18,741 nt of DNA, from the NCBI GenBank assembly GCA_026987085.1, contig JALSNH010000054.1:1-18741 (forward strand). Reading direction: 5' to 3'. The notes under the pieces are model-generated. The model was given only the letters and a program-made list of their open reading frames with translations. It was not told the DNA's origin and did no database searches. How positions within the stretch are numbered: position 1 is the first letter of the stretch; each line of letters begins with the position of its first letter. Source of the stretch: Aquificota bacterium (GTDB taxonomy: Bacteria; Aquificota; Aquificia; Aquificales; QOAS01). A program made the translations under genes and the position numbers. Below, one piece after another: positions 1 through 7,986 of the stretch.

Positions 1-350
1 TAGTTGGGTAGATAATGTTTGTAATACTCACCGAGGAGCTTGCCTTTGTAAATTACCCCAAGGGTATTGTAAACAAACCCTTCCTTTGTAAGTTTCGGGT
101 ATCCGACGACAACCACACTCTCGGTGTGGGAGGTGTAGGAGATAACCTCTTTGAGGTATTTTTCGCTCTCTTTTAAAAAATCCTGCCGCAGGAGAAAATC
201 CTCCGGTGGGTACCCGCAAAGGGAGAGTTCGGGAAATATAACGATATCCGCCTTTTGTTGATCTGTAAGGTCTATATGTTTTTTTATTAAATGGATATTG
301 GTTTTAAAATCTCCAACTGTAGGATTGATTTGTGCAAGGGCAAGGCGCAT
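1..350 (-). CDS. nadE: NAD+ synthase, glutamine-hydrolysing (N-terminal glutaminase part, truncated by window edge)
   Basis: The last step of NAD biosynthesis amidates deamido-NAD; in glutamine-dependent enzymes a nitrilase-like N-terminal domain supplies ammonia to a C-terminal synthetase. Only the first 116 codons are present. The start MRLALAQINPTVGDF is typical of CN_hydrolase domains. The catalytic Glu lies in FPELSLCGYPPEDFL (E41) and the catalytic Lys in YYKHYLPN (K111). The nucleophile Cys and the synthetase domain would lie beyond the window. The PPEDFL motif favours NadE over other nitrilases. There is no Shine-Dalgarno sequence; a TATCCT hexamer ends 8 nt before the ATG. The gene is divergent from serS across about 97 bp. 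Family assignment is firm; the full domain structure is inferred. Confidence 0.9.
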   Translation of the reverse strand, partial: MRLALAQINPTVGDFKTNIHLIKKHIDLTDQQKADIVIFPELSLCGYPPEDFLLRQDFLKESEKYLKEVISYTSHTESVVVVGYPKLTKEGFVYNTLGVIYKGKLLGEYYKHYLPN

Positions 351-353
351 TAA

Positions 354-378
354 GTTTTAGGATATTTCCGTTTTAGGA
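354..378. repeat. Two direct copies of GTTTTAGGA, period 16 bp
   Basis: GTTTTAGGA occurs at 354-362 and again at 370-378 in the divergent nadE/serS intergenic region. TTTCC (365-369) and GGAAA (376-380) also form a small inverted repeat. The cluster overlaps the place where the nadE promoter must lie. It may be a regulator site or chance in AT-rich DNA. Confidence 0.3.
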
Positions 379-447
379 AATTCCATTTCAAGGTTTTCAG
401 AAATTTTAAAAGCTTAAAATGGGCTTGCTAATCTTAATAGATTGGCG

Positions 448-1728
448 ATGCTCGACCTAAAATTGATAAGGAAAAATTATGAGGAGGTTAGAAAACGCCT
501 CTCCTTAAGAGGAGAGGAATATGTAAAACTCCTCGACGAGGTCTATAAACTAGACAAGCAAAAGAGGGAAATCCAAAAGGAGGTTGAAAATTTAAGGGCC
601 CTCCTAAATAGAAAATCCAAAGAATACGGTCGCCTCAAAAGGGAAGGCAAGGAGGACGAAAACCTCAAAAAGGAACTTACCGAGATTAAAGAAAACCTTC
701 AGAAGTTGGAAGAGGAGTTAAAACTTTTAGAGGAAAAACTTAACTATTACCTTTTGAGGATACCGAACCTGCCCCACCCTTCCGTGCCGGTTGGAGAGGA
801 CGAAAAGGACAACGTTGAGGTTAGAAGGTGGGGAGAACCTCCCAAATTCGGTTTTGAACCAAAACCCCACTGGGAACTGGGAGAAAAGCTTGGCATTTTG
901 GACTTTGAAAGGGGAGCAAAGCTTTCAGGTTCCCGTTTTGTGGTTAAAAAAGGACTCGGTGCCCGCCTTGTGAGGGCCCTAATCAACTTTATGCTCGACC
1001 TTCACACCTCCAAAGGTTATGAGGAGGTTTACGTCCCACACTTGGTTAAACCGGAAATTCTTATCGGAACCGGCCAACTTCCAAAATTTGAGGAGGACCT
1101 TTTTAAGTGCGAAAGGGATAACCTATATTTGATACCTACAGCGGAAGTTCCTTTAACCAACCTCCACAGGGAGGAAATTCTAAAGGAGGAAGAACTACCA
1201 CTTTACTATACCGCCTACACGCCCTGCTATCGCCGTGAGGCCGGTTCCTACGGAAGGGATATAAAAGGTTTAATAAGGCTCCATCAGTTTGACAAAGTTG
1301 AGCTTGTAAAAATTACCCGACAGGAAGACTCCTACGAAGAGTTGGAAAAACTTGTTAAGGATGCAGAAAAAGTTTTACAGGAATTGGAACTACCTTACCG
1401 CGTTGTTGAGCTATGCACAGGTGACCTCGGGTTTTCTGCCGCCAAAACCTACGACCTGGAGGTCTGGATGCCTTCCTACAACCGCTATAGGGAGATTTCC
1501 TCTTGCTCCAACTGCGAAGACTTCCAAGCGAGGAGAATGAAACTCCGCTATAAAACCAAAGATGGAAAAAATCTCTACTGCCATACCCTCAACGGGAGCG
1601 GTTTAGCGGTGGGCAGAACTTTGGCGGCAATTTTGGAAAACTATCAGCAGGGGGACGGCAGCGTAATTATTCCCAAAGCTTTAAGACCCTACTTAGGAGG
1701 TATAGAGGTTATAAAACCTCAAAAGTAG
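448..1728 (+). CDS. serS: Serine--tRNA ligase
   Basis: Charges tRNA-Ser, and tRNA-Sec where present, with serine; a class II aminoacyl-tRNA synthetase of the cytoplasm. The N-terminal 110 or so residues form the long Lys/Glu-rich antiparallel coiled coil that grips the tRNA long arm. The catalytic core shows the serine-binding IPTAEVPLTN segment, motif 2 (CYRREAGSYGRD...HQFDKVELVK) and motif 3 (NGSGLAVGRTLAAILE). The length of 426 aa is normal. I chose the ATG at 448 because MLDLKLIRKNYEEV matches the usual SerS start; a TTG two codons upstream (442) is in frame but unlikely. No Shine-Dalgarno sequence is visible; TTAATA (434-439) lies 8 nt before the ATG. It stands alone, followed by an AT-rich hairpin. 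Confidence 0.97.
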   Translation: MLDLKLIRKNYEEVRKRLSLRGEEYVKLLDEVYKLDKQKREIQKEVENLRALLNRKSKEYGRLKREGKEDENLKKELTEIKENLQKLEEELKLLEEKLNYYLLRIPNLPHPSVPVGEDEKDNVEVRRWGEPPKFGFEPKPHWELGEKLGILDFERGAKLSGSRFVVKKGLGARLVRALINFMLDLHTSKGYEEVYVPHLVKPEILIGTGQLPKFEEDLFKCERDNLYLIPTAEVPLTNLHREEILKEEELPLYYTAYTPCYRREAGSYGRDIKGLIRLHQFDKVELVKITRQEDSYEELEKLVKDAEKVLQELELPYRVVELCTGDLGFSAAKTYDLEVWMPSYNRYREISSCSNCEDFQARRMKLRYKTKDGKNLYCHTLNGSGLAVGRTLAAILENYQQGDGSVIIPKALRPYLGGIEVIKPQK

Positions 1729-1766
1729 GTCCTTTTCCTTTCAACTTTCTTTATGAAAAGAATAGC

Positions 1767-1799
1767 AAAAATTACAACTGTTGGTAATTGGTAATTTTT
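1767..1799 (+). terminator. AT-rich hairpin downstream of serS
   Basis: AAAAATTAC (1767-1775) and GTAATTTTT (1791-1799) are perfect 9-bp inverted arms with a 15-nt loop. The 3' arm ends in five T. It lies about 40 bp after the serS stop. The stem is AT-rich and so weak, particularly in a thermophile; a terminator is plausible but unproven. Confidence 0.4.
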
Positions 1800-1885
1800 C
1801 TCAGCGTGAATTTCCTTGTTGGATTTTCAAACTTGCCTTTTAAAAATCTCGGAGAAAAATTTATTGAGTTCCAAAAATAGAATTT

Positions 1886-2965
1886 ATGCCAACAAGAGAG
1901 GAAATTCTAAAAGCATTAGAAACCGAAAGTGTGGAAGATTTGGGTCTAAAAGGAACTTTGGCGGATATTACAAAAGAAATTAACCTAGACGAAAAAGGTA
2001 ATTTAGTCCTAAAAATCCTTTTGCCTAAAAGGGGGGTTGAAGATATTCTGAAAATCAAGTTAATGAACGCTTTGGGAGATTTTGAAGATTTGAATTCCGT
2101 AAAGGTAGAGTTTTTTACACCTCAACCTCCGCAAGCTCCACCGCAAGCACCACAGATACCTACTTTAGGTCCCGGGCTCCCCGCTAAAAGAAAAATACCG
2201 GGAATTAAAAGAGTAATTTTGGTAGGTAGTGGAAAAGGTGGAGTAGGCAAATCTACCGTAGCAGCAAACTTAGCAGTCGCTCTAAAGGAGAACGGTTTTA
2301 AGGTCGGTTTATTAGATGCCGATATTTACGGCCCCTCAGTACCCACAATTTTGGGATTAAAAAATGTAGCTCTAACCGTTAACGACAAACAAAGGATAGT
2401 TCCCGCGGAAAAGGAAGGTCTAAAAGTGCTTTCTATAGGTTTAATGCTTCCAAATGAAGATACACCCGTTATTTGGCGGGGAGCATTGCTTATGAAAGCT
2501 ATTCAACAATTTCTTTATGAAGTGGATTGGGGAGAATTAGACTATCTGGTGATAGACCTTCCCCCGGGAACGGGAGATGTCCAGTTAACTTTAGCTCAAA
2601 ATCTAATTATCGATGGGGCTATCGTGGTAACAACACCTCAAGATGTGGCATTATCCGATGTTCGTAAGGCGGTTGCTATGTTTCAGGAATTGGGAGTTCC
2701 CATTCTGGGGCTTGTGGAAAACATGGCTTATTTTGTTTGTCCCCATTGTGGTAAACGGTCCCAAATTTTTGGAGAGGGTAAGGTAAAAAACTTTGCAAAG
2801 GAAAAAAATTTATCTCTTTTAGCGGAAATTCCTATAGAACCTATTGTAAGTAAAGCTTCCGATGAGGGAATACCGGTTGTATCCGCCTACCCAGAAAGTG
2901 AAACTTCAAAAGCTTTCAAAAAACTCGCTAAGGAAGTAGTAGAAAAAATACCCGCTAAAGGTTAG
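1886..2965 (+). CDS. apbC: Mrp/ApbC-family iron-sulfur cluster carrier ATPase
   Basis: P-loop NTPase of the MinD/ParA (deviant Walker A) group that binds and hands over [4Fe-4S] clusters to apo-proteins in the cytosol. Residues 1-78 form a MIP18/DUF59 domain and 79-100 a Pro/Gln-rich linker. The NTPase domain begins with GSGKGGVGKST (114-124) and continues with DADIYGPSVP (144-153) and DLPPGTGDVQLTL (224-236). C285 and C288 (CPHC) are the conserved cluster-bridging cysteines at the dimer interface. At 359 aa it has the standard length for the DUF59-Mrp fusion. It is monocistronic and convergent with hisD; its last codons double as the hisD terminator hairpin. There is no clear ribosome binding site. 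The family is certain; physiological clients cannot be read from the sequence. Confidence 0.95.
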   Translation: MPTREEILKALETESVEDLGLKGTLADITKEINLDEKGNLVLKILLPKRGVEDILKIKLMNALGDFEDLNSVKVEFFTPQPPQAPPQAPQIPTLGPGLPAKRKIPGIKRVILVGSGKGGVGKSTVAANLAVALKENGFKVGLLDADIYGPSVPTILGLKNVALTVNDKQRIVPAEKEGLKVLSIGLMLPNEDTPVIWRGALLMKAIQQFLYEVDWGELDYLVIDLPPGTGDVQLTLAQNLIIDGAIVVTTPQDVALSDVRKAVAMFQELGVPILGLVENMAYFVCPHCGKRSQIFGEGKVKNFAKEKNLSLLAEIPIEPIVSKASDEGIPVVSAYPESETSKAFKKLAKEVVEKIPAKG

Positions 2966-2968
2966 CGG
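2942..2968 (-). terminator. Rho-independent terminator of hisD, inside the 3' end of apbC
   Basis: CCGCTAA (2952-2958), loop AGG, TTAGCGG (2962-2968) is a perfect 7-bp stem. Read on the minus strand it lies 14 nt past the hisD stop and is followed by TATTTTTTCT (2950-2941), a good intrinsic terminator. On the plus strand it is followed by an A-rich stretch, so it should not terminate apbC. The hairpin includes the apbC stop codon. Confidence 0.8.
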
Positions 2969-2981
2969 ATAGAAAAAACCT

Positions 2982-4274
2982 TTAAAAGTTTTCCCTTATC
3001 TCTATAGCCTTTTTGTGGGCTTCCAAACCTTCATATTCCGCAATAACTTTAGCGGGATCCTTTACTTTTTCAAAACCTTCTTTGGAAACATAAATAACCG
3101 AACTCCTTTTGAGGAAATCGTAAACTCCTAAAGGTGAATAGAATCGGGCACTTCCTCCTGTAGGAAGAGTATGATTGGGACCCAATACGTAATCTCCCAA
3201 AGGTTCGGTTGCGTAGGCTCCTAAGAAAATCGCTCCGGCGTGCTTTATTTTCGGTAAAAGTTCCCACGGGTTTGCAGTTGCTATTTCCAAGTGTTCAGGA
3301 GCTATTTCGTTAGCCAAACGGCAAGCTTCTTCAAGATTTTCAACAATAAATATTGTCCCCCATCTTTCAATGGATTTTTCAGCAATTTCCTTCCGTTTTA
3401 AAGTTTTTAATTGATTTTCTATCTCTTCTTTAATCTTCAAAGCCATTTCAAAACTGTTTGTAATACAAAAGGCGCCTGCCAATTCATCGTGTTCTGCCTG
3501 TGAAAGAAGGTCGGCGGCAACCCACGCAGGGTTGGCAGTTTCATCGGCTATTACCAAAATCTCCGAAGGACCCGCAACCATATCTATATCTACCGTTCCG
3601 TAAAGCAGTTTCTTAGCTAAAGCGACATAAATATTTCCAGGCCCAACTATTTTATCCACTTTTGGAACTATCTCTGTGCCAAAGGCAAGAGCGGCAACGG
3701 CTTGAGCTCCCCCTATTCTATAAACTCTATCCACCCCTGCTATAAACGCTGCCGCCAAAGTAGCTAAATTGGGATTGGGAGAAACCATTACTATTTCACT
3801 AACCCCAGCAACTTTCGCCGGTATTGTATTCATCAAAACTGTGGAGGGATATTGAGCCTTACCTCCCGGAACATAAACCCCTACCCTTTCAAGAGGGCTA
3901 ACCTTCTGTCCAAGAATTACTCCATTTTCTTCATAGGTGAAGAAACTTTGCTCCAACTGTTGTTTATGAAATTTTTTAATCCTTGCGGCGGCAAATTCTA
4001 AAGCTTCCCTTAAATCGGAAGAAATACTTTCGTAAGCCTTTTTAAGTTCACTGTAAGGAACCTCCAACTCTTTCGGATTACTTATATTCGCTTTATCGAA
4101 CCTGTTGGTATATTCAATTAAGGCTTTGTCACCCTTCTGTTTGACATTGGTGATAATCTCCTTTACGGTTGTTTCAAATTCCTCCGAAAGCAGTTCACCT
4201 CTATTTTTTATTCTCAAAAGGTGCTCGTTATCTTCCCAAATAAACCCTCGTAGGTCAACAATCTTCATTAGCAT
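2982..4274 (-). CDS. hisD: Histidinol dehydrogenase
   Basis: Catalyses the last two oxidations of histidine synthesis, L-histidinol to L-histidine with two NAD+; a zinc-dependent cytosolic dimer. The Zn ligands are recognisable as Q259 and H262 (SQAEHDE), D361 (GDYVLGPNH) and H420 (EGLEAHKK). The catalytic pair is E327-H328 (APEHLE). Other signatures are IGGAQAVAALAFGTE, KIVGPGNIYV and MVAGPSEILVIAD. The length of 430 aa is normal. Two starts are close, ATG at 4274 and ATG at 4268, neither with a Shine-Dalgarno sequence; MKIVDLRG (4268) looks slightly more natural. It is not in a his operon and diverges from trpC across 17 bp. Its own terminator is at 2968-2942. Confidence 0.97.
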   Translation of the reverse strand: MLMKIVDLRGFIWEDNEHLLRIKNRGELLSEEFETTVKEIITNVKQKGDKALIEYTNRFDKANISNPKELEVPYSELKKAYESISSDLREALEFAAARIKKFHKQQLEQSFFTYEENGVILGQKVSPLERVGVYVPGGKAQYPSTVLMNTIPAKVAGVSEIVMVSPNPNLATLAAAFIAGVDRVYRIGGAQAVAALAFGTEIVPKVDKIVGPGNIYVALAKKLLYGTVDIDMVAGPSEILVIADETANPAWVAADLLSQAEHDELAGAFCITNSFEMALKIKEEIENQLKTLKRKEIAEKSIERWGTIFIVENLEEACRLANEIAPEHLEIATANPWELLPKIKHAGAIFLGAYATEPLGDYVLGPNHTLPTGGSARFYSPLGVYDFLKRSSVIYVSKEGFEKVKDPAKVIAEYEGLEAHKKAIEIRENF

Positions 4275-4275
4275 T

Positions 4276-4280
4276 AGGAG
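4276..4280 (+). promoter_or_regulatory. Shine-Dalgarno AGGAG for trpC
   Basis: AGGAG lies 11 nt before the trpC ATG at 4292. It occupies the 17-bp gap between the divergent starts of hisD and trpC, so both promoters must lie inside the neighbouring reading frames. Confidence 0.6.
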
Positions 4281-4291
4281 AATATTTTTCT

Positions 4292-5074
4292 ATGAATATC
4301 CTCCAAAAGATTGTCAAAGATAAGCTACCCCACCTTGAGAGAAAGAAGTTAAACCCTTCCTATGTAAGGAGGATTAAAGAGCTTGCTCAAAACAGAAAAG
4401 ATGTTAAAGATCCCTTCAAAAGTTGCTGTAATAAAAAGGTTCCTATCATTGCGGAAATAAAACAGGCTTCTCCTTCCGAAGGAGAAATTAAAAAGGTAGA
4501 CCCTGTTGAGATTGCAAAAATATACGAACATAGCGGAGCTTGTGCAATATCGGTCCTTACGGAGGAAAACTATTTTAGGGGCTCCTTGGAATTCCTAAAA
4601 AAGGTTAGAGATGCCGTTAACATTCCCCTTTTGAGGAAGGATTTTATAGTCGACCCATTGGAGGTTTGGGAAGCCAAGGCCTTTGGCGCCGATATGGTCC
4701 TACTAATTGTAAAAATTCTCGATGAGGTCCTCCTTAGGGACCTAATAGACCTCTCGAAGGAATTGGATTTGACACCTCTTGTAGAGGTTTTTGATGAAGG
4801 AGAACTCGAAAAGGTCCTGAAATATTACAGGGACCTTGTGGGAGTAAATAACAGAAATCTCGAAACCTTGGAGGTGGACCTAAAAGTGTCGGAGCGGTTA
4901 ATACCTAAAATGAAGGAAGCGGGTGTAAGGTGTGCGGTGGCCGAAAGCGGTATTTCCAAAAGAGAGGATATTGAAAAACTTTTAAAAGTAGGTGCGGATG
5001 CCTTCCTTATAGGAACATCTCTAATGAAGAGCCCCGACCCTGGGAGGAAGCTAAAAGAATTAATAGATGCCTAA
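4292..5074 (+). CDS. trpC: Indole-3-glycerol phosphate synthase
   Basis: Converts 1-(o-carboxyphenylamino)-1-deoxyribulose 5-phosphate to indole-3-glycerol phosphate in tryptophan synthesis; a single-domain TIM barrel. Visible signatures are EIKQASPSEG (catalytic Lys about K57 and the SPS substrate loop), LLRKDFIVDPLEVWEAKAFGAD (catalytic Lys about K116), PLVEVFDEGE, VGVNNRNLETL, AESGI and GADAFLIGTSLM for the phosphate site. At 260 aa it is the stand-alone form, not fused to TrpF. It is separated from other trp genes. An AGGAG site precedes the ATG. The stop codon overlaps the stop of the convergent DUF123 gene by two bases. Confidence 0.97.
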   Translation: MNILQKIVKDKLPHLERKKLNPSYVRRIKELAQNRKDVKDPFKSCCNKKVPIIAEIKQASPSEGEIKKVDPVEIAKIYEHSGACAISVLTEENYFRGSLEFLKKVRDAVNIPLLRKDFIVDPLEVWEAKAFGADMVLLIVKILDEVLLRDLIDLSKELDLTPLVEVFDEGELEKVLKYYRDLVGVNNRNLETLEVDLKVSERLIPKMKEAGVRCAVAESGISKREDIEKLLKVGADAFLIGTSLMKSPDPGRKLKELIDA

Positions 5075-5442
5075 GGAGAAAGTCTAAAAAGGTGACTTGT
5101 GCAGGAGCAGTCGCTACAACCGAAACCCTTTATAGGTTCAAAACCAAACTTTTCCAAAAGTCGGGCAATCTTACACTCCCACTTTTTACCTTCAAAAGGC
5201 ACAGAGGCCAAAAAAACCCATTTATCGGTGGTAGTTATATAATCAAGGTGCCAATGCAGTTTCTTATTCCTTTTTAAATGCCTTTCAATGCGGGCCTTTA
5301 ACCCTCCTTTTCCTAAGGCAGAACCTACATAAACGTAAATACCTTTGGGAAGGAAGAAGGATTTCCCTCCTTTAGTTTTTATTAACAGTTCTTCCCGCAA
5401 GAGGAAGATAAAGAGATAGGTTCCCTTTTGGGAACGAAGCAT
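5071..5442 (-). CDS. DUF123 (GIY-YIG-like) protein
   Basis: A small protein of about 123 aa. It begins with GTYLFIFLLRE, has the GIY-YIG-like core GIYVYVGSALGKGGLKARIERHL, then LHWHLDYI, and ends with the characteristic GFGCSDCSCTSHLF. These match DUF123, which some archaea carry fused to endonuclease III and which Pfam places near the GIY-YIG nucleases. The biochemical role is unproven; nuclease or DNA-repair activity is only a family-level guess. I chose the ATG at 5442 because AAGGTG sits 8 nt upstream; a GTG at 5451 is also in frame. The gene follows argF with 12 bp between them, and its ribosome binding site overlaps the argF stop, so the two are probably co-transcribed. Confidence 0.85.
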   Translation of the reverse strand: MLRSQKGTYLFIFLLREELLIKTKGGKSFFLPKGIYVYVGSALGKGGLKARIERHLKRNKKLHWHLDYITTTDKWVFLASVPFEGKKWECKIARLLEKFGFEPIKGFGCSDCSCTSHLFRLSP

Positions 5443-5454
5443 AATTAACACACC

Positions 5455-6369
5455 TTAACGGGAAAAAAGCTTTTCCATTAAAGCCATCTGCGCCCAAAGC
5501 CTGTTTTCGGCCTGGGCAAAAATTTCTTCACTATGCTTTTCAAAAACATCTTCGGTAATTTCCTGACCCTTTTTAGCCGGTAGGCAGTGAAGAACCTTAA
5601 CATCTCCCTCAGCATAAGAAAGAAGTTCCTTATTTACTTGAAAAGGTTTTAAAAAGACTTTTTTTGTATCCCCATCACTGTCTCCCATAGAGACCCAAAC
5701 ATCGGTATATACCACAGAAGCCGTCTTCACAGCCTCTATAGGGTCGTTGGTTAAATAGATTTCCCCTCCGGTGGTCTTAGAAAGTTCCAACCCCAATTGG
5801 TAGGCTTTGGCATTCGGTTCATAACCCGGCGGTGTTGCAACGTAAAGCTTTAAACCAAACAGTCCCGCACCTACTATAAGGGAGTTGGCCACATTATTAC
5901 CATCACCAACATAAGCGATTTTGATATTTTTTATTCTCTCTCCAAAAAACTCGTAAAGGGTTGTTATATCGGCCAATATCTGACAAGGATGGGAAAAATC
6001 GGTAAGGGCATTTATTACCGGGACGGAAGCATACTTTGCCAACTCAACCAACCAAGCGTGGGCGTAGGTTCTAACTATTAAGCCGTCCAAATACCTGCTT
6101 AAGGTGCGGGCGGTATCTTTTACATCCTCTCCGCGGGAAATCTGCATTTGGGAGGAGGTCATATAAACTGCCTTTCCGGCAAGTTTATTTATTCCAACCT
6201 CAAAGGAAACCCTAGTCCTTGTTGAAGGTTTAAAAAAAAGCAGTCCTAAGTTTTTACCTTCCAAAACATTTGAAGTTTTTTTTCCTTTCTTAAATTCCAA
6301 AGCGGATTTTACTATTTCCCAACCTTCGTCGGGAGATATATCTGAAAGACATAAAAAGTCTTTATTCAT
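5455..6369 (-). CDS. argF: Ornithine carbamoyltransferase
   Basis: Makes citrulline from ornithine and carbamoyl phosphate in arginine synthesis; a cytosolic trimer. The carbamoyl-phosphate loop is STRTR (49-53), followed by HPCQ (127-130). The ornithine-binding segment is DVWVSMGD (223-230), and the catalytic Cys is in HCLPA (261-265). These motifs separate it from aspartate carbamoyltransferase. The length of 304 aa is normal. It lies 23 bp downstream of the CoA-binding-domain gene on the same strand and just upstream of the DUF123 gene. There is no Shine-Dalgarno sequence; instead TAAAAT (6383-6378) ends 8 nt before the ATG, so it may have its own promoter and a leaderless message. Confidence 0.96.
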   Translation of the reverse strand: MNKDFLCLSDISPDEGWEIVKSALEFKKGKKTSNVLEGKNLGLLFFKPSTRTRVSFEVGINKLAGKAVYMTSSQMQISRGEDVKDTARTLSRYLDGLIVRTYAHAWLVELAKYASVPVINALTDFSHPCQILADITTLYEFFGERIKNIKIAYVGDGNNVANSLIVGAGLFGLKLYVATPPGYEPNAKAYQLGLELSKTTGGEIYLTNDPIEAVKTASVVYTDVWVSMGDSDGDTKKVFLKPFQVNKELLSYAEGDVKVLHCLPAKKGQEITEDVFEKHSEEIFAQAENRLWAQMALMEKLFSR

Positions 6370-6392
6370 AAAAAATGATTTTAAGAAGAAGA

Positions 6393-6806
6393 CTAAATGG
6401 TTTTAACAACAACCCCAAGGCATGCGGTTTTTATAAAGTCTATTTTGTCCTTATACCGTTCTATTACCTCTTCATTTTCCGTTCCCGGTTGGAGCCATAT
6501 ATATTTCGCGCCCACCTTTAGGGCTTCTTGGACGATTTCCTCCAAGGCGTCCGGCCTTCTAAATACATCGACGATGTCTATAGGTTCGGGAATATCCGAC
6601 AGCGAAGGTAGAACCTTTATTCCCAATATCTCTTTGCCCGCATAAACGGGATTTACAAAGTAGATTTTGTGTAAGCCCCTCTCAATAGCCCACTCCGAAA
6701 CGTAGTAAGAAGCCCTTTCCGGTTTTGGTGAAATACCTACAACCGCTATGGTTTTGGAGTTTTTTAAAATCTCCCTAATTGTTTCAAGGTCTTCTATTAC
6801 CGCCAT
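6393..6806 (-). CDS. CoA-binding domain protein (YccU-like)
   Basis: A 137-aa protein made up of a single CoA-binding Rossmann domain. KTIAVVGISPKPERASYYVSEW carries the nucleotide loop; FVNPVYAGKEILGIKVLPSL, PIDIVDVFRRPD and YIWLQPGTENEEVIE are typical of the CoA_binding_2/YccU family. Members bind CoA or related ligands but their role is not settled. It is first in a minus-strand series with argF and the DUF123 gene and diverges from mqnC across 75 bp. The start is close to a 22-bp palindrome whose inner half supplies TAAAAT 8 nt before the ATG. No Shine-Dalgarno sequence is seen. Identity as a CoA-binding fold is firm, function open. Confidence 0.9.
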   Translation of the reverse strand: MAVIEDLETIREILKNSKTIAVVGISPKPERASYYVSEWAIERGLHKIYFVNPVYAGKEILGIKVLPSLSDIPEPIDIVDVFRRPDALEEIVQEALKVGAKYIWLQPGTENEEVIERYKDKIDFIKTACLGVVVKTI

Positions 6807-6814
6807 AGCGGGTT

Positions 6815-6836
6815 ATTTTAGAAAGCTTTCTAAAAT
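6815..6836. promoter_or_regulatory. 22-bp perfect palindrome, candidate operator
   Basis: The left arm ATTTTAGAAAG is followed at once by its exact reverse complement CTTTCTAAAAT, without a gap. It lies 8 bp upstream of the minus-strand CoA-binding gene and overlaps its candidate -10 (TAAAAT, 6820-6815). It is 45 bp upstream of mqnC. The form suits a dimeric repressor site. There is no T tract and it sits between divergent starts, so a terminator is unlikely. Confidence 0.55.
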
Positions 6837-6881
6837 GGAACTTATAAATAGAAAACCCTTTAAGGTGTTTAATAAAAAGCG

Positions 6882-7982
6882 ATGGCTCTTTTAAAGGAAA
6901 GAAGTGAACTTAAGGATATTTCTCTAAAAGTTTTAGAAGGAAAAAGGATAAGTTCGGAAGAAGCCTTGTTATTGTTAAAGGAAGCCTCTCTAAACCACCT
7001 CGGTTTTTTGGCCAACGAGGTTAGGAAAAAATACCACCCCGAAGGGGTGGTCACCTTTGTAGTTGATAGAAATGTCAACTACACCAATATCTGCATAACC
7101 AAGTGTAAGTTTTGCGCCTTTTACGTTCCCTACAGCGAAAAGGAGAAAGGTTATGTTTTACCGATTGAGGAAATACTAAAAAAGGTCCAAGAATTGGTTG
7201 ATTGGGGAGGAACCACCCTCCTCATGCAAGGAGGGATAAATCCCGACCTCGGTTTGGAGTATTTTGAAAACCTCTTTAGGGAGATAAAAAAGCATTTCCC
7301 ACAGGTGCAGGTTCATTCTTTGTCCGCTCCCGAAATTGTTTACTTGGCCAAAAAGGAGAAACTTTCGGTGGAGGAGGTTTTAAAACGCCTCAAGGAGGCG
7401 GGTCTCGATAGCGTTCCCGGTGGGGGAGCGGAGATTTTAACCGACCGCGTGAGGAATTTAATAAGTCCCAACAAATGCACGGTCGACGAATGGTTCGAGG
7501 TTCACGAAACGGCCCACAAATTGGGAATGAGAACAACGGCAACTATGATGTTCGGCCACTACGAAAGCGATGAGGATATAGTTGAACACCTCGAAAGGGT
7601 AAGGAACCTTCAGGACAAAACGGGGGGATTTACCGCCTTTATACCTTGGACTTTTATGCCGGGAAACACCGAAATGGATGAGGTTGGTAAAACTTCTCCC
7701 GTTAGGTATCTAAAAGTTTTAGCCCTTTCGAGGGTATTTTTGGATAACTTTAAAAACATTCAAAGTTCCCACGTAACCCAAACTATGGAGGTCGGAGTGG
7801 TGGGCCTCCACTACGGGGCCAACGACCTCGGTAGCGTAATGATAGAAGAAAATGTAATTAGTTCTACCAACTACAAAGTGAGAATTCCTAAGGTGGAGGA
7901 AATGGTAAAGGCTATTAAAAAGGCCGGTTTCAAACCTGCACAAAGGGACACCTACTACAACATTATTAGGTTTTTTGATTAG
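6882..7982 (+). CDS. mqnC: Cyclic dehypoxanthine futalosine synthase (radical SAM)
   Basis: Radical SAM enzyme that cyclises dehypoxanthine futalosine in the futalosine route to menaquinone. The cluster motif is C71-x3-C75-x2-C78 in NICITKCKFCAFY. MqnC signatures follow: TTLLMQGGINPDLG, DSVPGGGAEIL, RTTATMMFGHYES, FIPWTFMPGNTEM and GLHYGANDLGSVMIEENV. The latter, with QRDTYYNI at the C-terminus, separate it from the related MqnE. The length of 366 aa is normal. No other mqn gene is in the window. Start context is GCGATG with TTAATA (6869-6874) 7 nt upstream; AAGGTG at 6862-6867 is rather far (14 nt) for a ribosome binding site. It implies that the host respires with menaquinone. Confidence 0.95.
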   Translation: MALLKERSELKDISLKVLEGKRISSEEALLLLKEASLNHLGFLANEVRKKYHPEGVVTFVVDRNVNYTNICITKCKFCAFYVPYSEKEKGYVLPIEEILKKVQELVDWGGTTLLMQGGINPDLGLEYFENLFREIKKHFPQVQVHSLSAPEIVYLAKKEKLSVEEVLKRLKEAGLDSVPGGGAEILTDRVRNLISPNKCTVDEWFEVHETAHKLGMRTTATMMFGHYESDEDIVEHLERVRNLQDKTGGFTAFIPWTFMPGNTEMDEVGKTSPVRYLKVLALSRVFLDNFKNIQSSHVTQTMEVGVVGLHYGANDLGSVMIEENVISSTNYKVRIPKVEEMVKAIKKAGFKPAQRDTYYNIIRFFD

Positions 7983-7986
7983 AAGC

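Noticed and set aside
28..219. Open frame on the minus strand at the left edge
   Set aside because: It is out of frame with nadE, whose translation in the same region has clear CN_hydrolase motifs.
442..447. TTG start of serS two codons upstream
   Set aside because: MLDLKLI from the ATG at 448 is the family-typical start; the TTG has no ribosome binding site of its own.
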